The position numbers and the translations under genes are program-made. Positions 46,701-56,336 of a DNA stretch of 57,227 nucleotides are shown piece after piece. Within the stretch, counting starts at the first letter, position 1. The number at the start of each line of letters is the position of its first letter. Under the pieces are notes generated by a model, which was given only the letters and a program-made list of their open reading frames with translations, had not been told where the DNA came from and did no database searches. The DNA is taken from positions 14,411,704-14,468,930 of the forward strand of contig NC_049982.1 in assembly GCF_000003815.2 (NCBI RefSeq). Reading direction: 5' to 3'. The DNA is from Branchiostoma floridae. Its lineage: Eukaryota > Chordata > Leptocardii > Amphioxiformes > Branchiostomatidae.

Positions 46701-46803
46701 CGGCGACTTTAGCGTGTAAACAGAACGACATACCTTTCAGCACCACAGACAGCGCCAGTACAAAGAAAACGGCAAAGACAACCAGATCCGTAGCAACGGG
46801 CAT
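19602..46803 (-). CDS. Gene B: kirrel/nephrin-family five-Ig adhesion receptor (3' end unresolved)
   Basis: Coding exons in transcript order: 46803-46734 (signal peptide), 29873-29696 and 28747-28611 (Ig1), 27752-27441 (Ig2), 25613-25466 and 25023-24908 (Ig3), 24426-24172 (Ig4), 21407-21232 and 21069-20928 (Ig5), 20655-20536 (transmembrane), 20117-19932 and 19717-19602 (tail). All junctions are GT-AG and all phases agree; together they give 652 codons. The domain order and landmarks match kirrel/NEPH/roughest receptors: Ig1 with RYRILGDTTRGEHNLQI, Ig2 of C2 type, Ig3 starting PPTVTVTP, Ig4 starting F-T-P-R, Ig5 starting G-R-P, then one helix. Kirrels have five Ig domains; nephrin has more plus a fibronectin domain. 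They mediate homo- and heterophilic cell recognition (slit diaphragm, myoblast fusion, axon sorting). Typical kirrels are about 750 residues, so roughly 100 tail residues may be missing here. Confidence 0.85.
19932..20117 (-). CDS. Gene B: cytoplasmic tail exon with proline motifs
   Basis: The exon has 61 whole codons, phase 1 to phase 1. It encodes SVSRPVPPVPGPD, a class I SH3-ligand pattern (R-x-x-P-x-x-P), and LKPRPPPRLDKD, a class II pattern (P-x-x-P-x-R). Tyr motifs are GLYEYDVNN, DPYSIG and LSYPR. Kirrel tails recruit actin-regulating adaptors through SH2/SH3 sites; a similar role here is inferred. Confidence 0.8.
20536..20655 (-). CDS. Gene B: transmembrane exon
   Basis: The exon runs phase 1 to phase 1, 39 whole codons. 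It encodes DSHLTLIIVIAVTTVVSLLA and on through VIVGVCIV, a helix of about 24 residues, then a stop-transfer KKKGW and an acidic ISDDRDS. The acceptor TTTCTAAG is an AAG-type site, weaker than the YAG sites of the other exons. Confidence 0.85.
20928..21407 (-). CDS. Gene B: Ig5, two exons (21407-21232 and 21069-20928)
   Basis: The first exon (phase 1-0) encodes RPEVRDSSL, GGDATLICEVASD and ITWFWRDSNGK, ending HVA. The second (phase 0-1) starts VREERTSKGVKSLLTV, then DQAGNYMCRASNMFGSD and ends LEVQ. The fold is I-set, and the G-R-P start and N-M-F-G ending of the last strand resemble kirrel Ig5 (N-S-F-G). It is the membrane-proximal domain. Confidence 0.85.
21408..24171 (-). other. Gene B intron between Ig4 and Ig5
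   Basis: About 2.76 kb. The phases of the flanking exons match directly, so no exon is missing. I see no repeat or gene inside. Confidence 0.7.
24172..24426 (-). CDS. Gene B: Ig4, single exon
   Basis: The exon has 85 codons, phase 1 to phase 1, with acceptor CCCCAG and donor GTAAGG. The I-set domain shows DGFSLECVAEGNPRPQVRW with its Cys and Trp, an NPLVLSPVN stretch, EGKYACVASS for the F strand, and ends FIDVV. It is one of two Ig domains here (with Ig2) on an undivided exon. Confidence 0.87.
24775..24796. repeat. (TAGG)n microsatellite in gene B intron
   Basis: About five TAGG units, following an uninterrupted run of 12 C at 24741-24752. It lies in the intron between Ig3 and Ig4. Confidence 0.85.
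24908..25613 (-). CDS. Gene B: Ig3, two exons (25613-25466 and 25023-24908)
   Basis: The first exon (phase 1-2) encodes PPTVTVTPKSSRVMEGESLN, VTC, VDWRKVG and RVDN. The second (phase 2-1) completes Arg, then GQVLHLDRVSSSDAGIYQC and GTFTLEVL. This is an I-set Ig fold with conserved Cys, Trp and D-x-G-x-Y-x-C. The intron between the halves is about 440 bp. The last base of the domain joins Ig4 to give F-T-P-R, as in kirrels. Confidence 0.85.
25614..27440 (-). other. Gene B intron between Ig2 and Ig3
   Basis: About 1.8 kb, no recognised exon or repeat. An 87-codon open frame on the plus strand (26637-26900) has no domain signature. Confidence 0.65.
27441..27752 (-). CDS. Gene B: Ig2 (C2-type), single exon
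   Basis: The exon has 104 codons, phase 1 to phase 1, with acceptor CCACAG and donor GTAAGT. It has GPPDIIGDT at the start, GLMLTC, PPRLTWYNGT, LNLVIPYLTKWDNGANLSC, and an ending VKVLNVR. This corresponds to kirrel Ig2, a C2-set domain with W-D-x-G-x-x-x-x-C in the F strand. There are two N-glycosylation sequons (NGT, NLS). Confidence 0.85.
27753..28610 (-). other. Gene B intron between Ig1 and Ig2
   Basis: About 860 bp. It holds a short tandem repeat at 28391-28476; otherwise nothing is recognised. Confidence 0.65.
28391..28476. repeat. Four-copy ~20-bp tandem repeat
   Basis: The unit TCAGGTGAAAAGTTGTGC and variants occurs four times (near 28392, 28414, 28436 and 28460), with units of about 20-24 bases. 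Confidence 0.7.
28611..28747 (-). CDS. Gene B: Ig1, C-terminal half
   Basis: The exon runs phase 2 to phase 1. It begins by completing Arg, then YRILGDTTRGEHNLQI, and continues to SDEGDYRCS (F-strand D-x-G-x-Y-x-C) and a final strand ending AVV. The RY-R-x-x-G and Y/H-N-L-x-I spacing is a recognisable feature of kirrel/nephrin Ig1. Confidence 0.85.
28748..29695 (-). other. Gene B intron inside Ig1
   Basis: About 950 bp, containing a 78-bp tandem duplication (29354-29522). No exon is recognised. Confidence 0.65.
29354..29522. repeat. Two-copy tandem duplication, 78-bp period
   Basis: GACCACTGCCCTACAAGTTT at 29354 recurs at 29432. Both copies continue through ATAATGCATGCCACATTTTT to AGAAAGATC(T)(G)AGAGTTC. 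The second copy carries a small AT insertion. Near-identity suggests a recent event. Confidence 0.8.
29696..29873 (-). CDS. Gene B: Ig1, N-terminal half
   Basis: The exon runs phase 1 to phase 2 (58 whole codons). It carries GDTVTLHC (B-strand Cys) and MVQWYGPPD (C-strand Trp), and ends GNVIAKRFKG plus a split Arg codon. The donor is GTATAA, weaker than its neighbours. The V-like arrangement and Q-W pair are those of kirrel Ig1, the membrane-distal domain that makes homophilic contacts in the family. Confidence 0.82.
31216..31560 (-). mobile_element. LINE-type retrotransposon remnant (C-terminal reverse-transcriptase region)
   Basis: The minus-strand frame reads LYELNIYTSPKCKCGDPNET followed by TEHYLLHCELF. 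The C-x-C-G-x(4-5)-E-T-x-E-H-x-L-L-x-C pattern is the Cys/His motif downstream of the reverse-transcriptase domain in many non-LTR retrotransposons. The frame is closed by a stop just upstream (near 31540), and no polymerase motif is visible nearby, so it is a truncated, dead copy. Confidence 0.6.
41021..41045. repeat. (GAGT)n microsatellite
   Basis: About six GAGT/GAGA units on the plus strand inside gene B intron 1. Confidence 0.8.
43069..43210. repeat. Three-copy ~47-bp tandem repeat
   Basis: CTATGCTCTGATCATG(A/G) followed by A-T-TGCAC-TCAT occurs three times (near 43073, 43122 and 43169), with the spacer AAAAGTCTT between copies two and three. The copies are imperfect. Confidence 0.65.
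46734..46803 (-). CDS. Gene B exon 1: start codon and signal peptide
   Basis: ATG on the minus strand (CAT at 46801-46803) opens 23 codons, MPVATDLVVFAVFFVLALSV and onward, a typical signal sequence, followed by a phase 1 donor GTATGT. The split codon completes with the first two bases of the Ig1 exon to give Val, then Asp-Gly-Ala. The intron that follows is about 16.9 kb. The exon is assigned to gene B from its strand, phase and the absence of another receptor start nearer Ig1. Confidence 0.72.
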
Positions 46804-47085
46804 ATTTTATCTGACGCTGTTCCCAGTCCTCAAGAAATTCCCGCTTGAAACACTCCAGAGGAGCCGACTAAGTGGTCTCAGCTTGTAAGCGGAAGCGCCG
46901 GAGGTCTGGAAAGCTCCCGCCCAGATCCTGCACGAGACCGAACTGTTTGCGTATGTGCTATCGGACCACCAGCGCGCCCGCCACGGGTGATCAATTCTCG
47001 GTACACCCTGAAATCCCCACATCGCGCTTGGTGTCGTCCTAAAATTAGACGACTTTGGGCAGATGTTTGGAGGATCCATCAGAGA
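46804..47085 (-). promoter_or_regulatory. Likely 5' UTR / promoter-side sequence of gene B
   Basis: This stretch immediately upstream (minus strand) of the gene B start codon is visibly richer in G+C and CpG than the surrounding intron and intergenic DNA, and is then cut by an assembly gap. No TATA box is evident. It is assigned by position and composition only. Confidence 0.35.
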
Positions 47086-47185
47086 NNNNNNNNNNNNNNN
47101 NNNNNNNNNNNNNNNNNNNNNNNNNNNNNNNNNNNNNNNNNNNNNNNNNNNNNNNNNNNNNNNNNNNNNNNNNNNNNNNNNNNNN
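47086..47185. other. Assembly gap (100 N)
   Basis: Exactly 100 N about 280 bp upstream of the gene B start codon; it may remove promoter or 5' UTR sequence. Confidence 0.95.
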
Positions 47186-50100
47186 TTATCTTTACATACG
47201 CCAGTGAACGGCGGCTGTATACACGACGTGTTTGCTCGGCCTGTAAAGCCTTGACATTAAAAACGTCTTCAGTCGCTCAGAGTGCAAAGTACTGAACATA
47301 TATATGCCTTATCGTCCATATAAGATTATGTCAGGATTGGTTAGCGCCAACATTAGAAGTTCAGTCCTCCTGAAAAAATTAACTGTCAAGCGGTGTCACG
47401 GAATGTACTTCTGAACTCTACACAAAGGCACAAGTGACAACTGTAAAGTAGACTACTGTATCATTGATATGACAATGAAATAATGTCGAAGAAATTGGTC
47501 ACAGCTTTACTCCGACTTTTATTCCTGTGATAAACGACATATCTCAAATGCACATATATAGGGCTATCTGAAATGGGATGTCCCCCACCACTGGGAGGTG
47601 TTACACATACAAAGGTTGCGAGAAAAGATGAGCATGCAAGACGACAGTCGCCTCTCCCATAAACTATATATGAAACCGACGTTCCTTCTGGTTTCTTATT
47701 GAAGCGTACTGATAACAGGATGTGCCTCTGTAAAGAACCTCCTGTTTGAATATGTCTCAGATCATTGATAAAAGTCAACAGCGAGATGGGAAGAGTGCAT
47801 GTTACCCCATGTAGATCCACCCGCGGACGGAAATCCTTGTCCGTTCTGAAGCATGAAAGCTTCAAACACAGGGATCGTTCTTGTGTCATTTTGAGAAATT
47901 TATCACTCGACCTTTAAGATGGGTACGGATTCGCAGCATTGGGTGAATGTTTCCAGCTTTATCTTCCGTTTTTGCTGTTGCCGTTGATCTGTATCTGATT
48001 CGGAGGTGGTGTACATTCCTTTGGCAGTCTGGTGTCTCGTAAAATACGTGACGGCCATTTGTCACGTTAGCGGGCTCTTCTATACATATGCAAGGTCAAT
48101 GTCCCTGCCGCTGACAAGGCGAGTCCTTTAGAAGCAGCAGATGAAAAATACCAAACACGGCATTTGGGTCTCCGTTGTGGTCATCTCGGTGCGTACTCAC
48201 GTTTAGACCTTCCGCCCGGTAGATGACGCTCCAAGCTGTTCTGAAGAAGATTAGTATCAGGCTTCCCCCAGTCCTGAGGCACGCTTTTCACAACAAAATT
48301 ACAATCAAAGCTCAGTTGTGACACACAATGACAAAATATGATTATAGCTCTGTACCCTGTTTCAGTTTGTAATTAAAAATGTGCCTTTGGGATACATGAC
48401 ATTCTTATTATCCAAATAAAGGTATGGTTTGGTTTATATCTGTGCGAATTCAAGGCCACTGCAATAAAGAGAAGAAAAAACACAGAAAGAACACTGATTT
48501 TAAGGGTTAAAACGGCAAGCGATTCTATTTACTTGTATAAGGAAATATCATTGCTCGTTTCGGTACTGGCGTCCAAACGTATGTTCAAGATAAGAATTCA
48601 ATGTCATTTAAAAAAGGTTGCTTAGATTCTCCGTCATTTCTATTACCCATTACCCACGCACCAATAGGTACATATTTAACTGTTCCTTTGACCTTGTCTG
48701 CCTCTGCCGGGGCATGTGATGTAAAGTGCGTTTGGTACGGGAAGGGCATCGTAGTGGTGTATAGAACCAATCCGTGATTCAATCAGACTGGTTTGGTACT
48801 CCTGTAGGACATTCTGGATAACTGGAGTTGCTTGATGATATTTCTGTAAATAGATTATACCTATGAACCGCAGTAATTTCTCTTGACCTCTAGTAGAGGA
48901 TCAAGTGAGGGGCTTTTCCCGTAAGCCGAGTGCTTGTTCCGAACGACAACTACACAGAGGTCCGATAAGGACCATCCTTTATGTGCCAGTAGTTATTAGT
49001 GGGAATAAGCTGCTAGGGGTCCATTGAGGACACACCTCATGGGTCGTGCTGTGATATAGAGGGAAGACAGAGGGCCTGCCGCCTGGGCTTTTCCAGGACA
49101 TGAAATCGAAGACACAATAACAAGCATCTTCAAAAGGTCCCGAGCAGGCAAACACACCATTAAAATAAATCTATTATATGCTCTTGTCTTCCGGATGAGA
49201 CATAAAATCGGAGAAATATTGCGGCGCCATTGGACGTGGAACGGGACGAACTGCCGTCGGCAAGTCTGCAGCAATGCTGGTGTGGTTTCAATGCAGAAAT
49301 TAGCCTAATAATTAATACCATCGTACCAGAAATATTTTTCACGTATAGTCAGGCAATGACAGAGTAATGCTACACTTTTGCAACTTGTAGCCAGAATGGA
49401 TGCTGCCAACCCTGCTCCCTTTATATACCTGATTTAACAGATAAAGAAAGACACTCATCGCTTGTTCTTGTAATCGTCAACCCTTCGAAGCAGGGAAATA
49501 GTCACATTATCCGTCACACTATTCTCATTTCCAAAGAACAGTGTGCTGTTTGCTCCAGATAAATTGACTGTCCTTCCTTACGGGAAACACTTCCACACTG
49601 AGATAGTCACCACACGCCTTTAAGGATTACCAGCAACTGAGTTGCTGATAAGCACTACGTATTTCATATTTCCCTTTGTTACTCTTCATTGTGGGCACGA
49701 TTCTGAACACGTAATAGATATGTGATGATTCTTTAGTATTGCAGATATTGCAGAGTTGACGTTCACTAGCGCCATTCACAGTGACCTATATCCATGTATA
49801 TGGTCCATTGATTACATCTTAAATAAAACATGATGGTATGTATGAAACATGAACATGCTATGTATGCCCCACATAGGCATAAGTAAGCTCGATGCAGTCG
49901 AACAATCGGCGCGTATGTCAGTAGACAATTGAGATTCCCAGTTGAGTAGTAAAATGTTCTATGTTTTAAGTATACTTTTAGGCGTATTAAACCATTTAGA
50001 TTCCAATATGTCCATCCCATGCATCCTATAGGTAGGCTATATCCCTCGTTTATCTATGTGTTACGGTCGATGGATCTTTGCTCGTAGACTAGGTCAGAAA

Positions 50101-53100
50101 CAATCGCCAGAAAAAATTCATGAAACTGTGTTTGAACAGAAAGTGTTTTCATCTTATCTGTGTATGTGAGACGCATGAACAGTGATCACTGAACGTCCTA
50201 CCGGTGTCCTGATTTGTGCCTTGCTGTTGCCTCTGAGGTGATGGAGCATACAAACATGTATGTAAAAACTGATACGTGCGGTTGCCCCTGGTTACGGCGG
50301 CAGGTAGCTGGACCGTACCGTACCCATCTGTCATCCTGGTGTTGTCAGTCCTGGAATGTCGTGTGAGTGAGGTTGATCCAATTTACCTAATCCAGGATGA
50401 TTAACTGACTGGTTTTAAGTTCCCCCAGAGGATCATGGGATTACAATGAACAGGGATTGGGCGTGGATCTTCTCATCTCTAAGTAGATGGTAACTTGACT
50501 TTTCACATTTTCAAGTTCTGCTTTTCTCACTTGACATCTCGTCTCGTTCGTCGGATGTAAAACGGCACATTCCAGGTTTTGCAACCCAACCCATGTCACT
50601 ACACTGTTTGCAAGGGATGGCTTTGTTTGTTTGTTTGGTTGAGTGAGATTGATTACCAAAAAACCGAACTATCTTCTAATCGCCTTTCATAGCTATCCAT
50701 CGAAGGAACGTGTTCAACATAATAAGACAAATGTAATGTTTCTTGGTCCGACCAAGTTGGACGTCAAGGAATGAGCTTGGATACGATGTAGGTGCATCGT
50801 ACTGCATCAGAATGATGCAATGTGACATCGATACAGGTCGCTTGACCGAAGTAATCTGTGTATGCATGGTGCTGGTTGGAAGATAGAAACAATAAATGAT
50901 CAATTTCCTTGGAAGAATGATAGAACCAACACGTGCAATTGTTTTGGGAAGGTCAGGTCACCAAAACAGATGTGCAGCTGTGACATCGCGACCCTTCAAC
51001 CTCACCTTGTGCGACTCTTACCCCAAACATGGAAATCATTTCATACAAGTCAGACCAAGTTAATTTACACGACCTGAGGGACAGGCCCCTTTACCACCTA
51101 TAGCATGTCATGAATACCAGCGTGGTAGCTCCACTGCTATGAATAGTACACAGTAAATGACAGATCCATTGATTCTATAAACGTAATAATTGCTAACTAT
51201 AAATAGTATCCGGTGAACAACAGTATCGATAATTATGCGAACGTGATGAAATTAAAGAAAACGACTTTGGGTTGGCACACAAGAGCAGCAAAACGGAACA
51301 TTCCGTTGCTTGCTTCCATCTTGATGCCACACTGTCTTCTTGGGGCGTAAAATTGAGTCTTGTATGAGATGCATATTTGATAAGGAGGCATGCTTATTAA
51401 AATGTACTCCCCTTGATTGAAGTGAATCCCGTTGGGTACAGGAATGTGGTCGGTTTCCTCTGACTGGCCACGTCCCTCAAACTGACGGCTGCTGCTACAA
51501 ACGTGTGGGCATTTAGGCGGACCCTGGGATAACATGCTTATAATTCTGTACAGTGAGATCGTAAAGTAGGGCAAGAATAGCACTCGTTGTGTGGTTATTG
51601 TAAAGACTTACGTGTTTTGTTCAGACTTAGATGTCAACAGTTAGACCTAGATTACTACAGTTCAAATTACAGACTTGTTTGATTTTTTCGCGAAGAAAAA
51701 GGACAACATATTTTCTTAACGGTTTCGATGTTCAGTTGTTCAATTTGTCATTACCTTCACAGTCTCTATCTCTGGCTCTGCGTTTTGCCTTCGGCCAACC
51801 TTTTGTCAGCGCTTCCATAAAATAAGTTTTACGCTCGCCCGTGGCCATGGGAGAAATAAAAGATATAAAGCATTTACCAGCGGGTAATTATAGCTGGAAC
51901 ATGGCATGGTTCAAATGACACAGGCCGCTTTTTGATAAGAATGGTCTAACAAACTGGTACAAAACCTGGATTATGATTGGATTTATATCATATGACACAC
52001 CTATTCTTTATGTCTAGCGTTACAGTTCTAAAATTGCAAAACACAATGGTTATCTTATGTGAGATTTCTTAACTGCTCGTAAATATTGCTTGTGGCCCAT
52101 AGTGAATTTGTCTTTCACGATTTGCAGGTAAGTCATTGTTATCTGTTCGCTTTATCGGGCTTGCTCTGTGCGGCGTCCGATTCGGTTCATAAATCTGCGT
52201 TTCAGACAGTACGTCGCCTCATCTTGCAATAACTGATTATTCATGTAGGTGACGTGAGCGTTCAAGTTTGCTGATCAGTTAAACAAAGTGTAGACGCCGG
52301 GAACAAAACGCACACATTTAATATCAGATGAGAACAAACCGCGCTTTGTGTCAATAGTGCTAACCACACAGTTTACCTTGTCTAGAACATCTCCATAGAT
52401 ATAATATATCATTGTAGGCAGTTTGTGTGTTTGTTAGTGTGTCTCGGTTTGAGTTCGCAGTTTGTCAGCCAGGCCAGGCAGGATGTAGGATGAAATGGTG
52501 TAATAGGATATTTGGAGAATTGGCCATGGGTATCTGGTTTGGCTCCGCTTCAAATTTGTTCACATGCAGAAAGTTATGACTCGTGAGACATGTCTGGCCG
52601 TTAAGGATACAAATGAAGGCAACCGTCTCTAAACCATTTCGTTATTGATACTATTTATCAATGTAAATGACTTCAATCCCTCCGATCAAAACGCAGGTAA
52701 ATTTTGTTATTATTTATTGCCTGTCATTGACCAGAGGAATGTGTTGGTTTTTTGTCCAGTACATAAGATGCTTTACTATTCCTGTGTCGCTGTGGGATAG
52801 GGTACTGGAGGTTTTGTGCATTAGAGCCGTAAGTCTGGTGATGTATTGAAATGTCTGCAGGCGGCACTCCCTGATTGTACGGCCCCGCTGATGGATCACT
52901 GTGCTGACATTTAAAATTACAGTTGATTCCTGCCGGCGGGTGGGACTGATGGACGCATACCTGACGCCGGGGAGATCGCAAACGCATGTCCGAGTTATCC
53001 ATCAGATGGGGACAGATTTCTCATCATTATTACCTTCGATAAGATGGTTCATTATTGTTGCGATGCTGTGCGCGTCTGTGGTTGGCAGGGTGTTTTTATG

Positions 53101-55588
53101 GGTGTGTTTGTAAACAGTATAACTCTAAAAGCTGTGACTAAAATATTGGTTTGATTATGGGCCTCTCCGTTTGTTTGTACTTTGACCTTCGAACGAACAG
53201 TATCTGTCATTGCATTTGCTTGAACCTGCAGCTGTTTCCAACATAAAACGATTTCAGTGTTGAAATACTCGTTTATTTCCCCTAGTATCTAATCTGTACT
53301 GTTTTTTGTGACACCTTAAAGACAAAAATGAATATAAACGTCTATCAATGTGATATTAATTTTTGGTTTACTTTTTTTAAGCGGCACATTTCTATCGATG
53401 AAACAGCTATGGTCTCCAACAGTTCTTAAAAAGATTTCTAATTCTTAGTCCCTCGTAGTATTACCTAAAGTACTTGATATTTATCGAGAGGTGAAAAATC
53501 AAAGGCTTTAACCAGCAAGTCTAATGTTACTATGTAATGCAGCTGGCAAAAAGACAGAAATGCTCAGTAGCCACCTCTTGGCGCAATAGACATCCGGCTG
53601 TGCACGGAAACAAGATCTGCCGCAAGTGAGTTGAGGAATTAGAGTTTACGACATCGGAATCCGATTCGCCCCTCCCCGGGAAGTGATGAAACAGCAAAAG
53701 CACAAAGACTGAATCTCCCCAAAATGGCCGACGGGGACTCGCGCGGATGAAGTCGAGAGAAAAGATAATTCGCCATAACATTTCCAGGGGATGAAATTTA
53801 CGGTTAATGGGGAGCGGTCTTGACTTTAATGCGCCAAATGACTGGATCCTGCAATTAGAGCCCAGTGCTATGGCTGCCGTGTTGTGCGGGGTGTTAAGGC
53901 GATTATGGCAAAACGACAACCATTAGCTAGATAGATGGCCATGCTCCGTGTTGTTTTATGAAGGGCCTTTTATAGAAACGTGTAAATGACAGGATTATTA
54001 ATGAATAGCAATGATAACTGCGCCTTTAATTAAAAGACATGCAATAAGTCAGGAAAGGATATGTCACTGCAGGTGTGCACCATTTGTAACGCGATATATG
54101 CATGTGACAGTGTGAAATTTTCCATTCTTTTTTAGTCGTCATCTTATATTCGTCGTCATATTGCCATAACTGAACGAACATCTGAGAGAAATGTAGAAAC
54201 TTCGGCAATCCCATGGGCCGAGTCTTTAGTTAATGCCTGCAGCTCTTGTTTAGAAGAAAAAGTTTGATCAAATTGAAGCCACCAGCCCACCCGGAAGGGA
54301 TACTCCCACCTCCACTCACGGAAGCCCTCTATCTGCGTGCGCATCCGCCTGGTCTCACAGTCATCAATTACAGAGTAATAGCACTGACCTCGTCCGCGAC
54401 TTATGATAGTTATTACTCCAAATCATACCCAGACATTACAATTTTCACGGCTTATGTCCGCCGGCTGCGCTAAAGAAACCTATAACGAGATTTTACGTTC
54501 ACTATATAGCTTTAAATGAGTTATGGGAGTCACAAGACTAGTTTTAAAATGTAATGCCTAAAATTCCTTTAAGAGTCTGATCTTTGACCGCTTTCCCCCA
54601 AAGCATGAAAAGTTGAACAGTTGAAATGTATATCTTATACCTACCATTTAGTCATTGTGTCTCGTTCCAGACATTTTTCCCATTTCTGTTTTGCACAGAA
54701 TTATGAACTTAAAAGATAGAAAAGTTATGCACTTAAAAATACAAACAAGAAATTTATTGGAAGAAAACGTTGTTATGTTAACCGGTAGTTGATAACAAGT
54801 ATAAGCTTGGTCGTCTCTCCCTGAGTGATTCCGTGTTCACAGTCCGCTGGACAGTATTACCAGGCAATCTTACTTCTTTACACAGCTTTGGTCTGGCCCT
54901 TTATCGGCGAGATCTACACCTTTACGGTGACGATTCTTATGGTTAGCTGTTTGAGAGGGTTTCTAAATCTTTGCAGGTGTGCGTATTCCTATCTACCTTA
55001 GCCGCTTACACATCATTAATTTGATGGGAACCCTAATTTCACGACTTCATAACCCTTTGGCTTTGAAGTACATGTAGTTTGGTTAGTACTAAAGTGTTTT
55101 GATATAGTTGCAGCTGAAGCCTTAGAAGCGTCCCTGTATTATATATCATAGATATTTCACTTCACATGCAGTCTGCAGTGTGCATGAGTAATGATGTGTA
55201 TAATGGATTCGGCCTGAATCCAGAGAATCCTTGACCTTCCAACATTTAACCCACATTTCTTATTCAACACAATCTTAACACCGTTTTCCTTCTTCCGTCA
55301 GATATAAGGTCTTGAGAAGCATCAATGTTTGGGTTCCTGGCTTTGTGAGTACGATGTGGACTATCGATGTTATCCTTAAAGCCAATAAGGGAGTTTGTGA
55401 GACAGTAAAACGATCCACTAGAAGCGAGGAAAAGTCCATTAACATTGATTTAAGTGTGAACCTTGTCGAAAGGAGGTCAGTGTTTTACTACCATGACGAC
55501 AGTTAAAGCCATCTGTAGTAAAGTTCACATGAATGGAAAATCAACCAGCGTCATCGGTTTTTATTTCGCAAACCAGGGTCGATTTCAA
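47186..55588. other. No supported gene
   Basis: About 8.4 kb upstream of gene B. Scattered open frames (for example 142 codons at 47461-47889, 116 at 51233-51583 and 129 at 53530-53919, all minus) have no recognisable domain, signal or splice pattern. It may include the gene B upstream regulatory region and part of the gene C 3' side. Confidence 0.5.
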
Positions 55589-55677
55589 TAGCCTGGTATC
55601 CAGCCGTATTATAACTCCCGAGTCTCTTCTGTCTTTGCGGAGACTCGGCAGCTATAATATGGCTGGATACCAGGCTA
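55589..55677. mobile_element. Near-palindromic MITE, related ends to the element at 15729
   Basis: The 89-bp element begins TAGCCTGGTATCCAGCC and ends GGCTGGATACCAGGCTA; the arms pair over most of their length, with GAGTCTC/GAGACTC near the centre. The flanks CGATTTCAA and CGATTTTAA are an 8/9 match, consistent with a 9-bp target duplication. The TAGCCT...AGGCTA ends agree with the element at 15729-15875. Confidence 0.75.
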
Positions 55678-55965
55678 CGATTTTAAATCATGTTTTTTTT
55701 TTAATATCTAGCAGGAACAACAACATGACCATTAGCAACACCAGACGTTATCTTGAGTGATAAACTATATATTTTTATTGTAAAGCTCGCTAAAAGCTTG
55801 TGTGACATGGTGCAAAACAACACGACAGTTTCTCTACATGCAACTTGATTATACAGGTGTGTTAAGTGCCCTCTTTATTAGACATGATATCGTTCAGAAT
55901 CATCGGAGGAATAGCATTTGATCATGATAGAGTTCTGTTATATGACCAACATGTCGTTCTCAGAG

Positions 55966-56092
55966 TCACTCTTCAAGCATCCCAGAATGTCCCGGATGTA
56001 TGACAGGACATGCAAAGCTTCCTGGGTAATCTAAGTGCATCACCAGACCCGGGATGACTTCCCCCTGTACATGGAGATGGGGCTCCAAGCCG
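55966..56092 (-). CDS. Candidate cytoplasmic/terminal exon of gene C (uncertain)
   Basis: After the acceptor ATCTTCCAG, a phase 2 entry (matching the gene C transmembrane exon) stays open for 41 codons to a TGA: GLEPHLHVQGEVIPGLVMHL and on. In another frame, an acceptor-like TTACCCAG inside it leads to a more protein-like end, ALHVLSYIRDILGCLKSDSE then NDMLVI and a stop near 55940. That frame needs a different entry phase. A 100-N gap at 56237-56336 may hide the linking exon. I do not recognise either product. Confidence 0.22.
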
Positions 56093-56236
56093 CTGGAAGA
56101 TAAACACATAACATGTACTGTCACTAAATCTCAATCATATCCTTTTGTTTGGTCAAATATCAAATATCAGCAACATACTGAATATTACGATCGAGTCCTC
56201 TGCGTCAGGCAGCAACGCAAATTATGAGGGGTGCTT

Positions 56237-56336
56237 NNNNNNNNNNNNNNNNNNNNNNNNNNNNNNNNNNNNNNNNNNNNNNNNNNNNNNNNNNNNNNNN
56301 NNNNNNNNNNNNNNNNNNNNNNNNNNNNNNNNNNNN
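56237..56336. other. Assembly gap (100 N)
   Basis: Exactly 100 N between the gene C transmembrane exon and the candidate downstream exon; it may hide a tail exon. Confidence 0.95.

Larger units (their letters stand above)
29874..46733 (-). other. Gene B intron 1 (about 16.9 kb)
   Basis: A large AT-rich intron between the signal-peptide exon and Ig1. It contains a LINE reverse-transcriptase remnant (about 31216-31560), a (GAGT)n microsatellite and a three-copy repeat at 43069-43210. Open frames of 60-136 codons occur on both strands, but none shows a domain or consistent splice context. Long first introns in developmental adhesion genes often hold enhancers; nothing here lets me name one. Confidence 0.6.

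Noticed and set aside
47461-47889. Minus-strand 142-codon frame, the second longest uninterrupted frame in the intergenic part
   Set aside because: No signal peptide, domain or plausible splice partners. I kept it only as a mention in the non-coding stretch.
52724-53002. Minus-strand 92-codon frame with Tyr/Pro-rich content resembling a receptor tail
   Set aside because: Lies about 3.6 kb from the gene C transmembrane exon with no in-phase acceptor I could identify; too weak to call.
53530-53919. Minus-strand 129-codon frame in a GC-richer block
   Set aside because: No domain, no splice context and biased composition. The block may be non-coding and conserved, but I cannot show that.
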